From Sphingomonas sp. MA1305 (GTDB lineage Bacteria > Pseudomonadota > Alphaproteobacteria > Sphingomonadales > Sphingomonadaceae), in the NCBI RefSeq assembly GCF_016107325.1, contig NZ_RCVT01000001.1, forward strand, positions 1 through 64,000: 64,000 nucleotides of DNA. The letters run 5' to 3'. Below are positions 38,345-47,124 of this stretch, one piece after another. Each line of letters starts with the position of its first letter. The stretch's first letter is position 1. Under the pieces are notes generated by a model. It was not told the origin of the DNA. It made no database searches and was given only the letters and a program-made list of their open reading frames with translations. Made by a program: the position numbers and the translations under genes.

Positions 38345-39139
38345 ATGGACGATCTTACCCTCAACGATGGCCGCACGATGCCGCGGCTCGGCTTCGGCAC
38401 CTGGCAGATTCCGGATTCGCAGGCGGCGATGGCCGTGCGCCGCGCCCTCGACCTCGGCGTGCGGCTGATCGACACGGCGGCGATCTACGGCAACGAACGC
38501 GGCGTCGGCGAGGGGATGACCGACGAGGAGGCGTTCCTGACCACCAAATTGTGGAACGACCGGCAGGGCGATGCCGAGGCGGCGCTCGACGAGAGCCTGG
38601 CGCTGCTCGGCCGCGACAGCGTCGACCTGTATCTGATCCATTGGCCGTCGCCGGGGCAGGATCGCTATGTCGAAGCGTGGCAGGCGCTGGTGAAGCTGCG
38701 CGATGCCGGCAAGACGCGATCGATCGGCGTGTCCAACTTCCTGCCCGACCATCTCGAGCGGATCATCGATGCGACCGGCGTCGTGCCCGCGGTCAACCAG
38801 ATCGAGCTGCACCCGCATCACCAGCGCCGCGAGGAACGCGCCTTTCACGAACGGCACGGCATCGTCACGCAGAGCTGGAGCCCGCTCGGCCAAGGCGGCG
38901 AGCTGCTGCGCGACGCGACGATCGCCGGCATCGCGGACAAACATGGCCGCTCGCCGGCGCAGGTGATCCTCGCCTGGCACCTCGCCCATGGCCTGTCGGT
39001 AATCCCCAAGGCGGCGGACCCCGAGCATCTGCGCGACAATGTCGCGGCACAGGAACTGACGCTGCCGGCGGAGGATGTCGCGGCAATCGACGGGCTCGAC
39101 CGGCAGCAGCGGATCGGCCCCGATCCTCGGACGATGTAA
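38345..39139 (+). CDS. Aldo/keto reductase
   Basis: The 264-aa enzyme has the AKR barrel with the catalytic tetrad Asp and Tyr in RLIDTAAIYGNE, Lys in LTTKLW and His in LIHWPSP, plus the AKR signatures GVSNF and QIELHPHH. It probably reduces aldehydes or ketones with NADPH; at 264 aa it belongs to the small DkgA/DkgB-like group. ATG 38345 follows GGGGCGG. Confidence 0.92.
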   Translation: MDDLTLNDGRTMPRLGFGTWQIPDSQAAMAVRRALDLGVRLIDTAAIYGNERGVGEGMTDEEAFLTTKLWNDRQGDAEAALDESLALLGRDSVDLYLIHWPSPGQDRYVEAWQALVKLRDAGKTRSIGVSNFLPDHLERIIDATGVVPAVNQIELHPHHQRREERAFHERHGIVTQSWSPLGQGGELLRDATIAGIADKHGRSPAQVILAWHLAHGLSVIPKAADPEHLRDNVAAQELTLPAEDVAAIDGLDRQQRIGPDPRTM

Positions 39140-39159
39140 GCGGCGACGGTGGCTGGAGC

Positions 39160-40194
39160 CTAGCCGACCGCCCCGCGCAGCACCGCACGGACGCCGCGCT
39201 CGCACGGCTCATATTCGACGGCGGCCTGCAGGCTTTGCGCCATCGAGCGGATGATCCGCGTGCCAAGCCCGGTACCCTTCGGCGCCGCCTCGGCCGGCAT
39301 GCCGCAGCCGTCGTCCTCGACCGCGAGCAGGAAGAAGGCGTCGTCCAGCTGTGTCAGCGCGACGCGCACCTCGCCGCCACTGCCCGGATAGGCATATTTA
39401 CACGCATTGGTGACCAGTTCGGTGACGATCACGCCCAAGGACACGGCGCGGTCGGTCGGCAGACGGATCGGGTCGGCGGCAAGACGCAGCCGGTGCGGCG
39501 CGCTGTCGCTCGACAGGGTTTCGCTCAATTCCTCGATCAGCGAGCCGAGATAGTCGCGCATGTCGACGCTCTCGACATCGTTCGCCGAATAGAGGCGGCG
39601 GTGCACCTGCGCGATCGCGCCGATACGGCGTTGCGTGTCCTCCAGCGCGGCGCGCGCGGCGGGATCGGCGACGCCGCTCGCCTGCAGCCGGACCATCGCC
39701 GAGACAAGCTGGAGCGAATTGGCGACGCGGTGGTTGACCTCGCCGAGCAGCGCCTCGAGCCGGGCATTGCTGGCGCGCAGCGCCTCCTCGGCGAGCGCCT
39801 TCTCCCGCGAGAGTCGCGAGGCGTCGAGCACCTGGGCGAAGATGGCGGCGAGCAGGTCGAAGAAATCCTCGCCGACCGTCTTCACGACATAGTCGGCCGC
39901 GCCCGCCTTCAGCGCCGCGACCGCGATCCGTCCCTCGTCCGAGCCGGTGACATAGACGACCGGCGGCGGCGACGGCAAAGCGGCGAGCCGGGCCAGCGTC
40001 TCCAGCCCGTCCATCCCCGGCATGTAATGATCGACCGCGACCAGATCGAACGGCTCCGCCGTCGCCAGCGCCAGACCCTCCGCGCCGCCGTCGGCCAGGG
40101 TCACCTGATAGCCGCGCCGCGCCAGGGCACGCGCCGCCAACCGCCGGATACCGGCGTCGTCGTCGATGTACAGGACGCGGGGATCGGTGCTCAC
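39160..40194 (-). CDS. HWE/HisKA_2-type histidine kinase with N-terminal receiver domain
   Basis: The 344-aa protein has a receiver domain (about 5-120; LYIDDDAGIRRLAARAL, phospho-Asp in DLVAVDHYMPGMDG, Lys in DYVVKTVG), a linker coil, and a HisKA_2/HWE kinase: His in LLGEVNHRVANSLQLVS, N-box in ELVTNACKYAYPG and a Gly-rich lid (GTGLGTRII). This is the sequence class of alphaproteobacterial blue-light and general-stress kinases. The start is GTG 40194, overlapping the stop of the receiver gene (GTGA). No membrane segment, so it acts in the cytoplasm. Confidence 0.9.
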   Translation of the reverse strand: MSTDPRVLYIDDDAGIRRLAARALARRGYQVTLADGGAEGLALATAEPFDLVAVDHYMPGMDGLETLARLAALPSPPPVVYVTGSDEGRIAVAALKAGAADYVVKTVGEDFFDLLAAIFAQVLDASRLSREKALAEEALRASNARLEALLGEVNHRVANSLQLVSAMVRLQASGVADPAARAALEDTQRRIGAIAQVHRRLYSANDVESVDMRDYLGSLIEELSETLSSDSAPHRLRLAADPIRLPTDRAVSLGVIVTELVTNACKYAYPGSGGEVRVALTQLDDAFFLLAVEDDGCGMPAEAAPKGTGLGTRIIRSMAQSLQAAVEYEPCERGVRAVLRGAVG

Positions 40195-40637
40195 TGTTCC
40201 TCGATCTCGGGGACCTGGATCACCGACAGGAACAGGCCGAGCTGGCGGATCGCCTGGGCGAAGCTTTCGTAATTCACCGGCTTGGTGATGTAGACGTTGC
40301 AGCCGAGGTCGTAGCAACGCTGGATCTCGACCTTGTCGTCGGTGGTGGTCAGCACGACGACCGGCGTACGCTTGAGCGGGCTGCCTTCGGCCTTGATCTT
40401 GGCCAGGATGTCCGTGCCGCTCATGTCAGGGAGATTGAGGTCGAGCAGGACCAGCGCCGGGCCGTTCTTGGCGGGCCCGTCGGGCGCCTCGAACAGAAAG
40501 TCGAGCGCCTGGGTGCCATCGGTGAAATGCTTGATCTCGTTCAGGATGCCGGCGCGGCGGATGTTCTTTTCGATCAGTCGGGCGTGGCCTTCGTCATCCT
40601 CGATCATGACGATGCCGACGGATTGGTGGGCGTTCAT
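40191..40637 (-). CDS. Single-domain response regulator (Rcp1-like)
   Basis: The 148-aa protein is a lone receiver: IEDDEGHARLIEKNI (acidic pocket), phospho-Asp in LVLLDLNLPDMSG, Thr in VVVLTTTDD and Lys in YITKPVNYESF. The sequence with a longer loop before the phospho-site is like Rcp1 partners of phytochrome-type kinases. With no output domain it probably passes phosphate between the two kinases that flank it. ATGA overlap upstream and GTGA overlap downstream. Confidence 0.92.
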   Translation of the reverse strand: MNAHQSVGIVMIEDDEGHARLIEKNIRRAGILNEIKHFTDGTQALDFLFEAPDGPAKNGPALVLLDLNLPDMSGTDILAKIKAEGSPLKRTPVVVLTTTDDKVEIQRCYDLGCNVYITKPVNYESFAQAIRQLGLFLSVIQVPEIEEQ

Positions 40638-42142
40638 TTGCTGTCCTGCACTTCAAAGGTCTTGGGGAGGGAAAGGCGGAAGGTGGCGCCTTCGCCGAGC
40701 GTGCTGTCCACCTCGATCGTCCCGCCGAGGCGATAGGCGAGCGCGCGGACGTGCGCCAGTCCGATGCCTTCGCCGGGCTGGTCCTGCGGCCCGGAGCGGC
40801 GGAACAGGTCGAAGATCCGTTGGTGATCACGGGGATCGATGCCGCGGCCATTGTCGGTGACCGACAGGATCACCCGTCCGCGCCGTTCCTCGCCCGCCAC
40901 GCCGATCCGACCCGGCCGCCCAGGTTGCAGATATTTGGAGGCGTTCTCGATCAGGTTGGAGAGGATCTGTTCCAGCGCGACGCGGTCGGTGACGAGGGAC
41001 GGCAGCGGGCGCTCGATGGTCAGCGTCACGCCGCGATCGTCGAGCACGTGGCGGATCGACCCCTCGATCCCCTCGACCACCGCGACCGGGTCGATCCGCT
41101 CCGGCGCGATGACGCGGCGGCCCTCCCGCGACAGTTTGAGGATGGCGTTGATCAGCCGATCCATCTTCTGCGTCGAGGCGCGGATGAAGCCGATCGCCTC
41201 CGGCAGGTCCTCGCGGACCGCCAGTCGTGCATCCTCGGTGACGAGGCCGGGGCATTCCGCCTCCGCCCGGTCGATCAATTCGGCCAGCGGCGTCGTCGCG
41301 GCGGACAGTTCGGCGGTGAAGCCCATCACGTTGACCAATGGCGAGCGCAGATCGTGGCTGACGATATAGGCGAAGCGCTGGATCTCCTCATTGGCGCGGC
41401 TGAGGTCGGCGGTGCGCTCCTGCACGGTCTCCTCGAGATGCTCGTTGAACCGGCGCAGGTCGTCGCGCGACGCGGCGAGATCGCGGGTGTAGCGCATCAT
41501 GGTCAGCAACGAGGCGAGCATCACCAGGACCAGCAGCACGCCGGCGACGGCGAGAATGACGTAGAAGGTGCGCAGGCTGGCGCGCTGCGCCGCATCGCGG
41601 GTCGCGAGCAGCCGTCGTTCCTCCGTCGCCATTCGGTCGAAGGCAGCGCGGATCATCGTCAGGCGGCGGACGCTGGCTTCCTGATGGAACAGCACCATCG
41701 CCTCGGTCATCTGGCCCTGCTCGATCAGCGCGATCGACTGGGTGCGCAGGGCGAACAGCGCGCCGAGCATCCGGCGCAGCTCGGCCATGGTCGCGCGCTG
41801 GCGGGGATTGTCGCTGGTCAGCCGCTGCAGACGATCGAGCGCCTGCGGCAGCTGCACAGACCAGCGGCGATAGCCGTCGCGATAATCGGGATTGGCGGTA
41901 AGCAGATAGCCGCGGCGCGACGCCTCCGCCTGTTCGATCAGGCGGCGCGCGGTCGCGATCGACAGTTCGACGTCATAGGTATGGACGATCGCCCGGCTAT
42001 GATCCTGGTTGCGCGCCGTCGCCCAGGCTGCGGCGATCCCGGCTGCGACCAGGGCGAGGAAGCCGATTGCCAGGAACGACAGCATGACGCGGCCGAAGCG
42101 TTCCTGCGAGACGGTGAAGCGGTTGCGGATGGTAGCCAGCAC
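40634..42142 (-). CDS. CHASE3-type membrane sensor histidine kinase
   Basis: The 502-aa kinase has two membrane segments (about 20-42 and 190-215) flanking a CHASE3 periplasmic sensor (about 45-185; EASRRGYLLTANPDYRDGYRR), a coiled linker, HisKA with His in YIVSHDLRSPLVNVMG, N-box in LSNLIENASKYLQPG and a GEGIGLAHVR lid. The ligand is unknown; CHASE3 is common in kinases without a known signal. It is the first gene of a kinase-receiver-kinase operon. Confidence 0.9.
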   Translation of the reverse strand: MLATIRNRFTVSQERFGRVMLSFLAIGFLALVAAGIAAAWATARNQDHSRAIVHTYDVELSIATARRLIEQAEASRRGYLLTANPDYRDGYRRWSVQLPQALDRLQRLTSDNPRQRATMAELRRMLGALFALRTQSIALIEQGQMTEAMVLFHQEASVRRLTMIRAAFDRMATEERRLLATRDAAQRASLRTFYVILAVAGVLLVLVMLASLLTMMRYTRDLAASRDDLRRFNEHLEETVQERTADLSRANEEIQRFAYIVSHDLRSPLVNVMGFTAELSAATTPLAELIDRAEAECPGLVTEDARLAVREDLPEAIGFIRASTQKMDRLINAILKLSREGRRVIAPERIDPVAVVEGIEGSIRHVLDDRGVTLTIERPLPSLVTDRVALEQILSNLIENASKYLQPGRPGRIGVAGEERRGRVILSVTDNGRGIDPRDHQRIFDLFRRSGPQDQPGEGIGLAHVRALAYRLGGTIEVDSTLGEGATFRLSLPKTFEVQDSK

Positions 42143-42218
42143 TTGGCGTGCTTAGGGCAGGGCTGCTGGCTTGCCTAGCCGGGGTCGGCCTATCCTGGGT
42201 TGACCCGGCAACCGCGCG

Positions 42219-42977
42219 CTACAGCAGCAGGTCTTGCGCGCCGGCCCGGCCGATCCGGCCGCCGCCGCTGCGCCGGTCCATTTCCGCATTGGCGGTGAAG
42301 CGGATGTCGGGATCGCGGTCGGTCAGGAAACCCATCAGGCTTTCATGATCCAGTTCGCGCCATTCCTTGCCGCGATGCGGGCCGTAGCGGACGCGCGGCA
42401 GCAGGCCGGGATCGCGCGACCATTCCAGCAATTGCGCGAGACTCGCCTCGTTAAGCTGGTCGCGCAGGTGAAAGGCGGTGACATAGGCGTCGGGAAAGGC
42501 GCGATGGACGGGCAGCCCGCGCTGCTGGTCGAGGCCGTCCGGCCGGCGCCAGTAGCGCAGCACCTGGTTGGAGAAACTGGGCGAGTCGGGCCACAGCCGC
42601 AGCGCGCACTTCCACGTGCAGATCCAGTCGGCGCCGTGGGTCAGATTGGCGGTGCAGAATTGCTGCTCGAAATCGGCGCGATGCGCGGCCAGCGCGACCC
42701 GACGCGGATAGGGATCGAGCACCCGCCGCGCCACATCATGCCACCACGGTGCCTCGGCGACATCCTCGTCGAGGATGTGGTGGATCGCCTGAGTGATCGG
42801 CGGGATGGCGCGACCGGGATTGACCAGGATCGAGCCACCTTCGCCTTCCAGTTCCCAGCGACCCGATGGCTGCAGCGCGACGTCCTGCCAGCCGATCTCG
42901 CACACGCCATGCGCGGGCGGCGCGCTGCCCGTGGTTTCGAGGTCGATGACGCGGATGATCTGAGGGGTGGGACGCAT
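42219..42977 (-). CDS. DEDDh 3'-5' exonuclease
   Basis: The 252-aa protein starts with exonuclease motif I VIDLETTG, continues with motif II around LAAHRADFEQQF and motif III HRAFPDAYVTAFHL, the DnaQ/RNase T-type pattern. A C-terminal segment (VRYGPHRGKEWRELD...DIRFTANAEMDRR) matches the extension seen in alphaproteobacterial exonuclease-domain proteins. ATG 42977 has GGA at a suitable distance; ATG 42989 is an alternative. Confidence 0.88.
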   Translation of the reverse strand: MRPTPQIIRVIDLETTGSAPPAHGVCEIGWQDVALQPSGRWELEGEGGSILVNPGRAIPPITQAIHHILDEDVAEAPWWHDVARRVLDPYPRRVALAAHRADFEQQFCTANLTHGADWICTWKCALRLWPDSPSFSNQVLRYWRRPDGLDQQRGLPVHRAFPDAYVTAFHLRDQLNEASLAQLLEWSRDPGLLPRVRYGPHRGKEWRELDHESLMGFLTDRDPDIRFTANAEMDRRSGGGRIGRAGAQDLLL

Positions 42978-43020
42978 TGCGTCCAACATGGGTTGTCGGG
43001 GGGCAAATCGCCAGCCCTAT

Positions 43021-43145
43021 CCTCCCCGGTACGGGGAGGTGGCAGCGCGACAGCGCTGACGGAGGGGGCTCCCCCCGCGACGCAGCGCTCGCGGAAATGC
43101 ACCTCCACCAGCTTCGCTGGTCCCCCTCCCCGCGAGCGGGGAGGA
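43021..43145. repeat. Palindromic intergenic element with CCTCCCC ends
   Basis: The element is bounded by two hairpins, CCTCCCCGGTACGGGGAGG (43021-43039) and CCTCCCCGCGAGCGGGGAGG (ending about 43145), with TGGCAGCGCGACAGCGCTGA and a central region containing further small stems. The whole can be drawn as an outer inverted repeat. It fills the gap between the exonuclease and PH-domain genes and resembles repeats scattered in intergenic DNA of Sphingomonas-like genomes. Confidence 0.6.
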
Positions 43146-43153
43146 GTAACGCG

Positions 43154-43618
43154 CTACCGCCAATCCTCGCCGTCGACGTCCAGTTCGCGCACGCCGCGCC
43201 GCTGGCGCGCGCGGTCGACCAATTTACGAATCCCCTCCCGCCGTTCCCGGGCGGCGGGCACGTCGCGTAGCACGAACTGGGCGTTGCCGGTGGTCCGGTC
43301 GGTCGAGGTGATGGTGATCGTGCCGATGTCGGTGAGCTGGTTGACCAGCGAATAATCGACGCGGATGTCCTTGATCCGGTACAATTCGATCTCGTCGATC
43401 GACTTCATCACCAGCCCGCGCCGGACGATCAGCCGCTGGTCCGTGACCTCATAGCTGGTTGCCATATTCTGCAGCCAGCGCACCGCCAGGATCACCAGCC
43501 CGACGCCGATCACGCAGGCGAGGATCGTCATCCAGCCGAGGAAGCTGCCCAGCAGCCAGCGGCCGGTGCTCGACCGGAAAGCATCCACCTCTCGCTCGGC
43601 GATATAGGTCCCCACCAT
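43154..43618 (-). CDS. Bacterial PH-domain (DUF304/YdbS-like) membrane protein
   Basis: The 154-aa protein has one strong membrane segment (about 30-52; GWMTILACVIGVGLVILAV) followed by a PH-like domain with YEVTDQRLIVRRGLVMKSIDEIELYRIKDI, the family signature. The family has no clear biochemical role. It is 32 nt downstream of the phosphohexomutase gene on the same strand. Confidence 0.85.
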   Translation of the reverse strand: MVGTYIAEREVDAFRSSTGRWLLGSFLGWMTILACVIGVGLVILAVRWLQNMATSYEVTDQRLIVRRGLVMKSIDEIELYRIKDIRVDYSLVNQLTDIGTITITSTDRTTGNAQFVLRDVPAARERREGIRKLVDRARQRRGVRELDVDGEDWR

Positions 43619-43650
43619 AGGGTCGAAGCCTATCGGACGCGTCGGTGCTG

Positions 43651-45024
43651 TCAATTGCGCACGACGCCGCTGGCGGCGAGTTCGCCATCGACCTCGGCGA
43701 GCAGCCGGTCGAGCCCGGCCCGGTCCGCCGCCTCGGCGCGCAGGGTCAGCATGTCCTGCGTGTTCGAGGCGCGCAGCAGCCACCAGCCGTCGGCGGTGGC
43801 CACCCGGACGCCGTCGATCGTCGTCGGCTCCGCGCCGCGTGCCTCCAGCCGGCCGCGGACCTCGTCGACCACCGCCCATTTGCGGCTCGGGTCGACCGGG
43901 ATGCGGACGTCGGGCGTGTTGACCAGCTGCGGCATCGTCGCATGCGCCTCGGTGAGCGAAACGCCGGCATCGTGGAGGGCACCAATCAGCTGCACCGCGG
44001 CATATATGGCGTCGTCGCAGCCGTACCAGCCGTGGCGGAAGAAGATATGGCCGGACAATTCTCCGGCGATCGGCGCATCGTGCGCGATCATCGCCTCCTT
44101 CATCAGGCTATGGCCGGTCGATCCCATCACCGCCCGGCCGCCCAGGGCGGCGATCCGGTCGAACAGATACTGCGAGGATTTGACGTCGGCGACCACCGTC
44201 GCGCCGGGGCAGGCGGCGAGCACCGGTGCCATGATCAGCGCGAGCAGCTGGTCGCCCCACAGCACGCGACCCTCGCCGTCGACCGCGCCGATGCGGTCGC
44301 CGTCGCCGTCGAAGGCGATGCCGAAATCGAGCCTCTTGTCACGCACCAGACGCTGCAGGTCGGCGAGGTTCGCCTCCTCGGTCGGGTCGGGGTGGTGATG
44401 GGGGAAGCGGCCGTCGACGTCCGTGTAGAGCAGGTGATGCTCGCCGGGCAGATCGCGCGTCAGTCGCTCGACCACCGGTCCGGCGGCACCGTTGCCGCAG
44501 TCCCAGCCGATCCGATAGGCGCCGCCGCGGTGCCCGGCGCGCAGCCGCGCGACATAATCGGCCATCACATCCACGTCCTCGACGCGGCCGCTGCCAGCGC
44601 GCCAGGCACCGCTGGCGGCGAGGCGGGCGAGGTCCTGCACGTCGTCGCCGAAGAAGGAGCGGTGGCGGAACACCAGCTTGAATCCATTGTCCGCCGGTGG
44701 GTTGTGGCTGCCCGTCACCTGCACGCCGGCATCGACGTCCAGCGTCGCCTCGGCGAAATAGAGCATCGGCGTCGGCCCGACGCCGATCCGCACCACGTCC
44801 GCGCCGCTGTCCGTCAGCCCCGCGACCAGGGCGCGTTCCAGCTCCGGCGAGGTCAGCCGCCCGTCGCGGCCGACCGCGATCCTGCGCCCGCCTGCGGCCA
44901 GCACGCGCGTGGCGAAGCCGCGACCGACGGCATAGCCATCCGCCGGGCCGAGATTGCGCCCGACCGTGCCCCGCACGTCATATTCGCGCAGGATGGCGGG
45001 ATCGAAGACGTGACGGTCGATCAT
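43651..45024 (-). CDS. Phosphomannomutase/phosphoglucomutase
   Basis: The 457-aa enzyme has the four-domain phosphohexomutase layout: the phosphoserine loop VQVTGSHNPPADNGFK, the metal loop AFDGDGDRIGAVD, the sugar-binding loop GELSGHIFF and the phosphate-binding loop near LRASNTQDMLTLR. It interconverts hexose 1- and 6-phosphates for polysaccharide or lipopolysaccharide precursors (AlgC/ManB-like). The start MIDRHVFDPAILREYD is placed by family comparison; the same frame is open upstream. Confidence 0.94.
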   Translation of the reverse strand: MIDRHVFDPAILREYDVRGTVGRNLGPADGYAVGRGFATRVLAAGGRRIAVGRDGRLTSPELERALVAGLTDSGADVVRIGVGPTPMLYFAEATLDVDAGVQVTGSHNPPADNGFKLVFRHRSFFGDDVQDLARLAASGAWRAGSGRVEDVDVMADYVARLRAGHRGGAYRIGWDCGNGAAGPVVERLTRDLPGEHHLLYTDVDGRFPHHHPDPTEEANLADLQRLVRDKRLDFGIAFDGDGDRIGAVDGEGRVLWGDQLLALIMAPVLAACPGATVVADVKSSQYLFDRIAALGGRAVMGSTGHSLMKEAMIAHDAPIAGELSGHIFFRHGWYGCDDAIYAAVQLIGALHDAGVSLTEAHATMPQLVNTPDVRIPVDPSRKWAVVDEVRGRLEARGAEPTTIDGVRVATADGWWLLRASNTQDMLTLRAEAADRAGLDRLLAEVDGELAASGVVRN

Positions 45025-45052
45025 GCCGGATCGGGCCGGAGGGCAGAGGCCC

Positions 45053-45304
45053 TCAAGACAGTCGCTCGAGCAGCAGGTCGCGCGCGGCATTGGCGCGCCG
45101 CGCATCCTCGGCCGAACCGCCGCGATCGGGGTGAACCTCGGCGAGCAGTCGCCGGTGCGCGGCGCGGATCGTCGCCGCATCGGCATCGTGGCCGACTCCG
45201 AGCAGTCGCCGTGCCGCCAGTTCCGGCGTCGTCCTGGGCTTGGGCGCCGGTCGCAGGTAGCGCCAGGCGAGCCAGATCGCCGCCAGCGCGATCAGCCATT
45301 TCAC
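45053..45304 (-). CDS. Small membrane-anchored J-domain protein
   Basis: The 83-aa protein has an N-terminal membrane helix (WLIALAAIWLAWRYL) and a C-terminal J-like domain with the essential HPD tripeptide (LLAEVHPDRGGSAEDARRAN). It should stimulate a DnaK-type chaperone at the membrane. The start is GTG 45304, overlapping the mipZ stop (GTGA). The short, TIM14-like form is common in alphaproteobacteria. Confidence 0.85.
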   Translation of the reverse strand: MKWLIALAAIWLAWRYLRPAPKPRTTPELAARRLLGVGHDADAATIRAAHRRLLAEVHPDRGGSAEDARRANAARDLLLERLS

Positions 45305-46125
45305 GAGGCGTCCGCGAACAGCGGCAACGTCGGTTCGGGCAGTTGCAGCGCCGCCATCATCTCCCGCAATTCCTGGCGCGCGGCGACATGGCCCAGGCCC
45401 ATGGCGCCGAATTCCTTGGAATCGATCATGGTCAGCCCGGCCGGGAACATCTCGCGATAGATCACGCGCTCACCGAGGCCCGGGATGATGCGGAAGCCGA
45501 CGCGCTTGGCGAGCTGGGCGAGGGCATCCGACACGCGGCGCATGTTGCGCGCCTCGATATGCTGCAGGCGGTTGCGCAGCACCACCCAATCGATCTGCGT
45601 GCCGTCGGCACGCGCGCGCTGCTTGCGCGCGTCCCAGATCAATTCGGAATAGAAGCTCGGTCGGGTGACGTTGAACGTCTCCGGATCGACCTGGCCGATC
45701 AGGTCGAAGTCGACGAAACTGTCGTTCATCGGCGTGACCAGGGTGTTGGACAGCGCCGCGGCCGTGCGCGCGAAATGATCGTCGCGACCCGGCGTATCAA
45801 CGATCAGGAAATCCGCGCCCTCCGCGAGTCGATGCCACTTTTCCTCGAAAACATCCTCGTGGACGCCGTCATGGGTGTCGTGGATCGGCATCGGCAGGTC
45901 GCTGCCGGTACGGCGCATGGTCGCGGCGCGGTTGTCGAGATAGCGGCCGACCGTACGCTGGCGATGGTCGAGATCGAAACAGGCGACCCGCGCGCCCTTC
46001 GCCGCCAGCGCGATCGCGACATGGACGGCGGTGGTCGACTTGCCCGTGCCGCCTTTCTCATTGGCGAAGACGATGACATGCGGGCCAGAGCCGGAATGGG
46101 CAGGAACAGGGGGGCCGTCGGCCAC
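45301..46125 (-). CDS. mipZ: MipZ-type division-plane positioning ATPase (ParA family)
   Basis: The 274-aa ATPase has the deviant Walker A NEKGGTGKSTTA, followed by CFDLDHRQRTVGRYLDNR, a motif typical of MipZ, and Walker B FLIVDTPGRDD. In Caulobacter MipZ forms bipolar gradients that inhibit FtsZ away from midcell. It is divergent from panC and heads a run with the J-domain and phosphohexomutase genes. Confidence 0.93.
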   Translation of the reverse strand: MADGPPVPAHSGSGPHVIVFANEKGGTGKSTTAVHVAIALAAKGARVACFDLDHRQRTVGRYLDNRAATMRRTGSDLPMPIHDTHDGVHEDVFEEKWHRLAEGADFLIVDTPGRDDHFARTAAALSNTLVTPMNDSFVDFDLIGQVDPETFNVTRPSFYSELIWDARKQRARADGTQIDWVVLRNRLQHIEARNMRRVSDALAQLAKRVGFRIIPGLGERVIYREMFPAGLTMIDSKEFGAMGLGHVAARQELREMMAALQLPEPTLPLFADAS

Positions 46126-46199
46126 TGGTCGCTTCCTTGTTGATCGTTGGTTGCTCCCTTCATAGAAGCCGCGCGCTCATTGTTCGAGGGGGTAAGCGC

Positions 46200-47045
46200 G
46201 TGCAGACGGTCCGGGACTTGAATGGCCTTCGCGAGGCGATCGCCGGCTGGCGTGCCGACGGCAGCCGAATCGCGCTCGTCCCGACGATGGGCGCGCTCCA
46301 TGCCGGCCATCTCGCCCTGGTCGAGGCGGCGCGGCGGCCGGGGACCAAGGTCGTCGCCTCGATCTTCGTCAATCCCCGGCAGTTCGGCCCGAACGAGGAC
46401 CTCGCCCGCTATCCCCGTCGCGAAATGGCCGATTCGCGCCTGTTGACCGACGCCGGTTGCGACCTGCTCTGGATGCCGCCAGTCGAGGTGATGTATCCGG
46501 ATGGCTTCGCCACCACGGTCAGCGTCGCCGGGGTCAGCGACGGCTTCGACGGGGCGGCGCGCCCCGGCCATTTCGACGGCGTCGCGACCGTCGTCATCAA
46601 ATTGTTCAACCAGGTCGGTGCCGATGCCGCCTATTTCGGCGAAAAGGACTTCCAGCAGCTCGCCGTGATCCGCCGCCTGGTCGCCGATCTCGACCTGCCG
46701 ATCGAGATCGTCGGGGTGCCGACGCAGCGCGACGACGACGGCCTCGCGCTGTCCTCGCGCAACATCTACCTCGACGAAGAGCAGCGGGCGAAGGCGACGG
46801 CGCTGCCGCGTGCGCTGGGCGTCGCGGCGCGCGCGATCGGCCGCGGCGACGACGTCGAGACAGCGCTGGCCGAGGCGCGGACCGCCTTGGTCGCAGCAGG
46901 CTTCGAGATCGATTATGTCGCGCTCGCCGATGCCGAGACGCTGGCCGCCGACCCTGCCGCCGACCGTCCACGCCGCCTGCTCGCCGCGGCACGAATGGGA
47001 TCGACCCGCCTGATCGACAACATCGCTATCGAGGCGGATAGCTGA
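46200..47045 (+). CDS. panC: Pantothenate synthetase PanC
   Basis: The 281-aa enzyme has the HIGH-like TMGALHAGHLALV, the SIFVNPRQFGPNEDL loop, FGEKDFQQLAVIRR and the KMSKS-like LSSRNIYL. It joins pantoate and beta-alanine using ATP. The start is GTG 46200, with GAGGGGG 7 nt upstream. Confidence 0.96.
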   Translation: MQTVRDLNGLREAIAGWRADGSRIALVPTMGALHAGHLALVEAARRPGTKVVASIFVNPRQFGPNEDLARYPRREMADSRLLTDAGCDLLWMPPVEVMYPDGFATTVSVAGVSDGFDGAARPGHFDGVATVVIKLFNQVGADAAYFGEKDFQQLAVIRRLVADLDLPIEIVGVPTQRDDDGLALSSRNIYLDEEQRAKATALPRALGVAARAIGRGDDVETALAEARTALVAAGFEIDYVALADAETLAADPAADRPRRLLAAARMGSTRLIDNIAIEADS

Positions 47046-47065
47046 TCATTATGGTTCTTTTGGCG

Positions 47066-47073
47066 TTAACCAT
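47066..47073 (+). promoter_or_regulatory. Possible CtrA half-site upstream of the Sel1 gene
   Basis: TTAACCAT, the left half of the alphaproteobacterial CtrA box, lies 52 nt upstream of the Sel1-like gene. The second TTAA seven bases later is absent, so this is weak. Confidence 0.2.
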
Positions 47074-47124
47074 TTCGTAGCAGGCGATGCCCCACAGTGA
47101 CCCCATGAATAAAAGGGGTGACCG

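Noticed and set aside
47046..47124. Full CtrA box upstream of the Sel1 gene
   Set aside because: Only the first half (TTAACCAT) is present; the second TTAA is missing, so it is listed only as a weak half-site.
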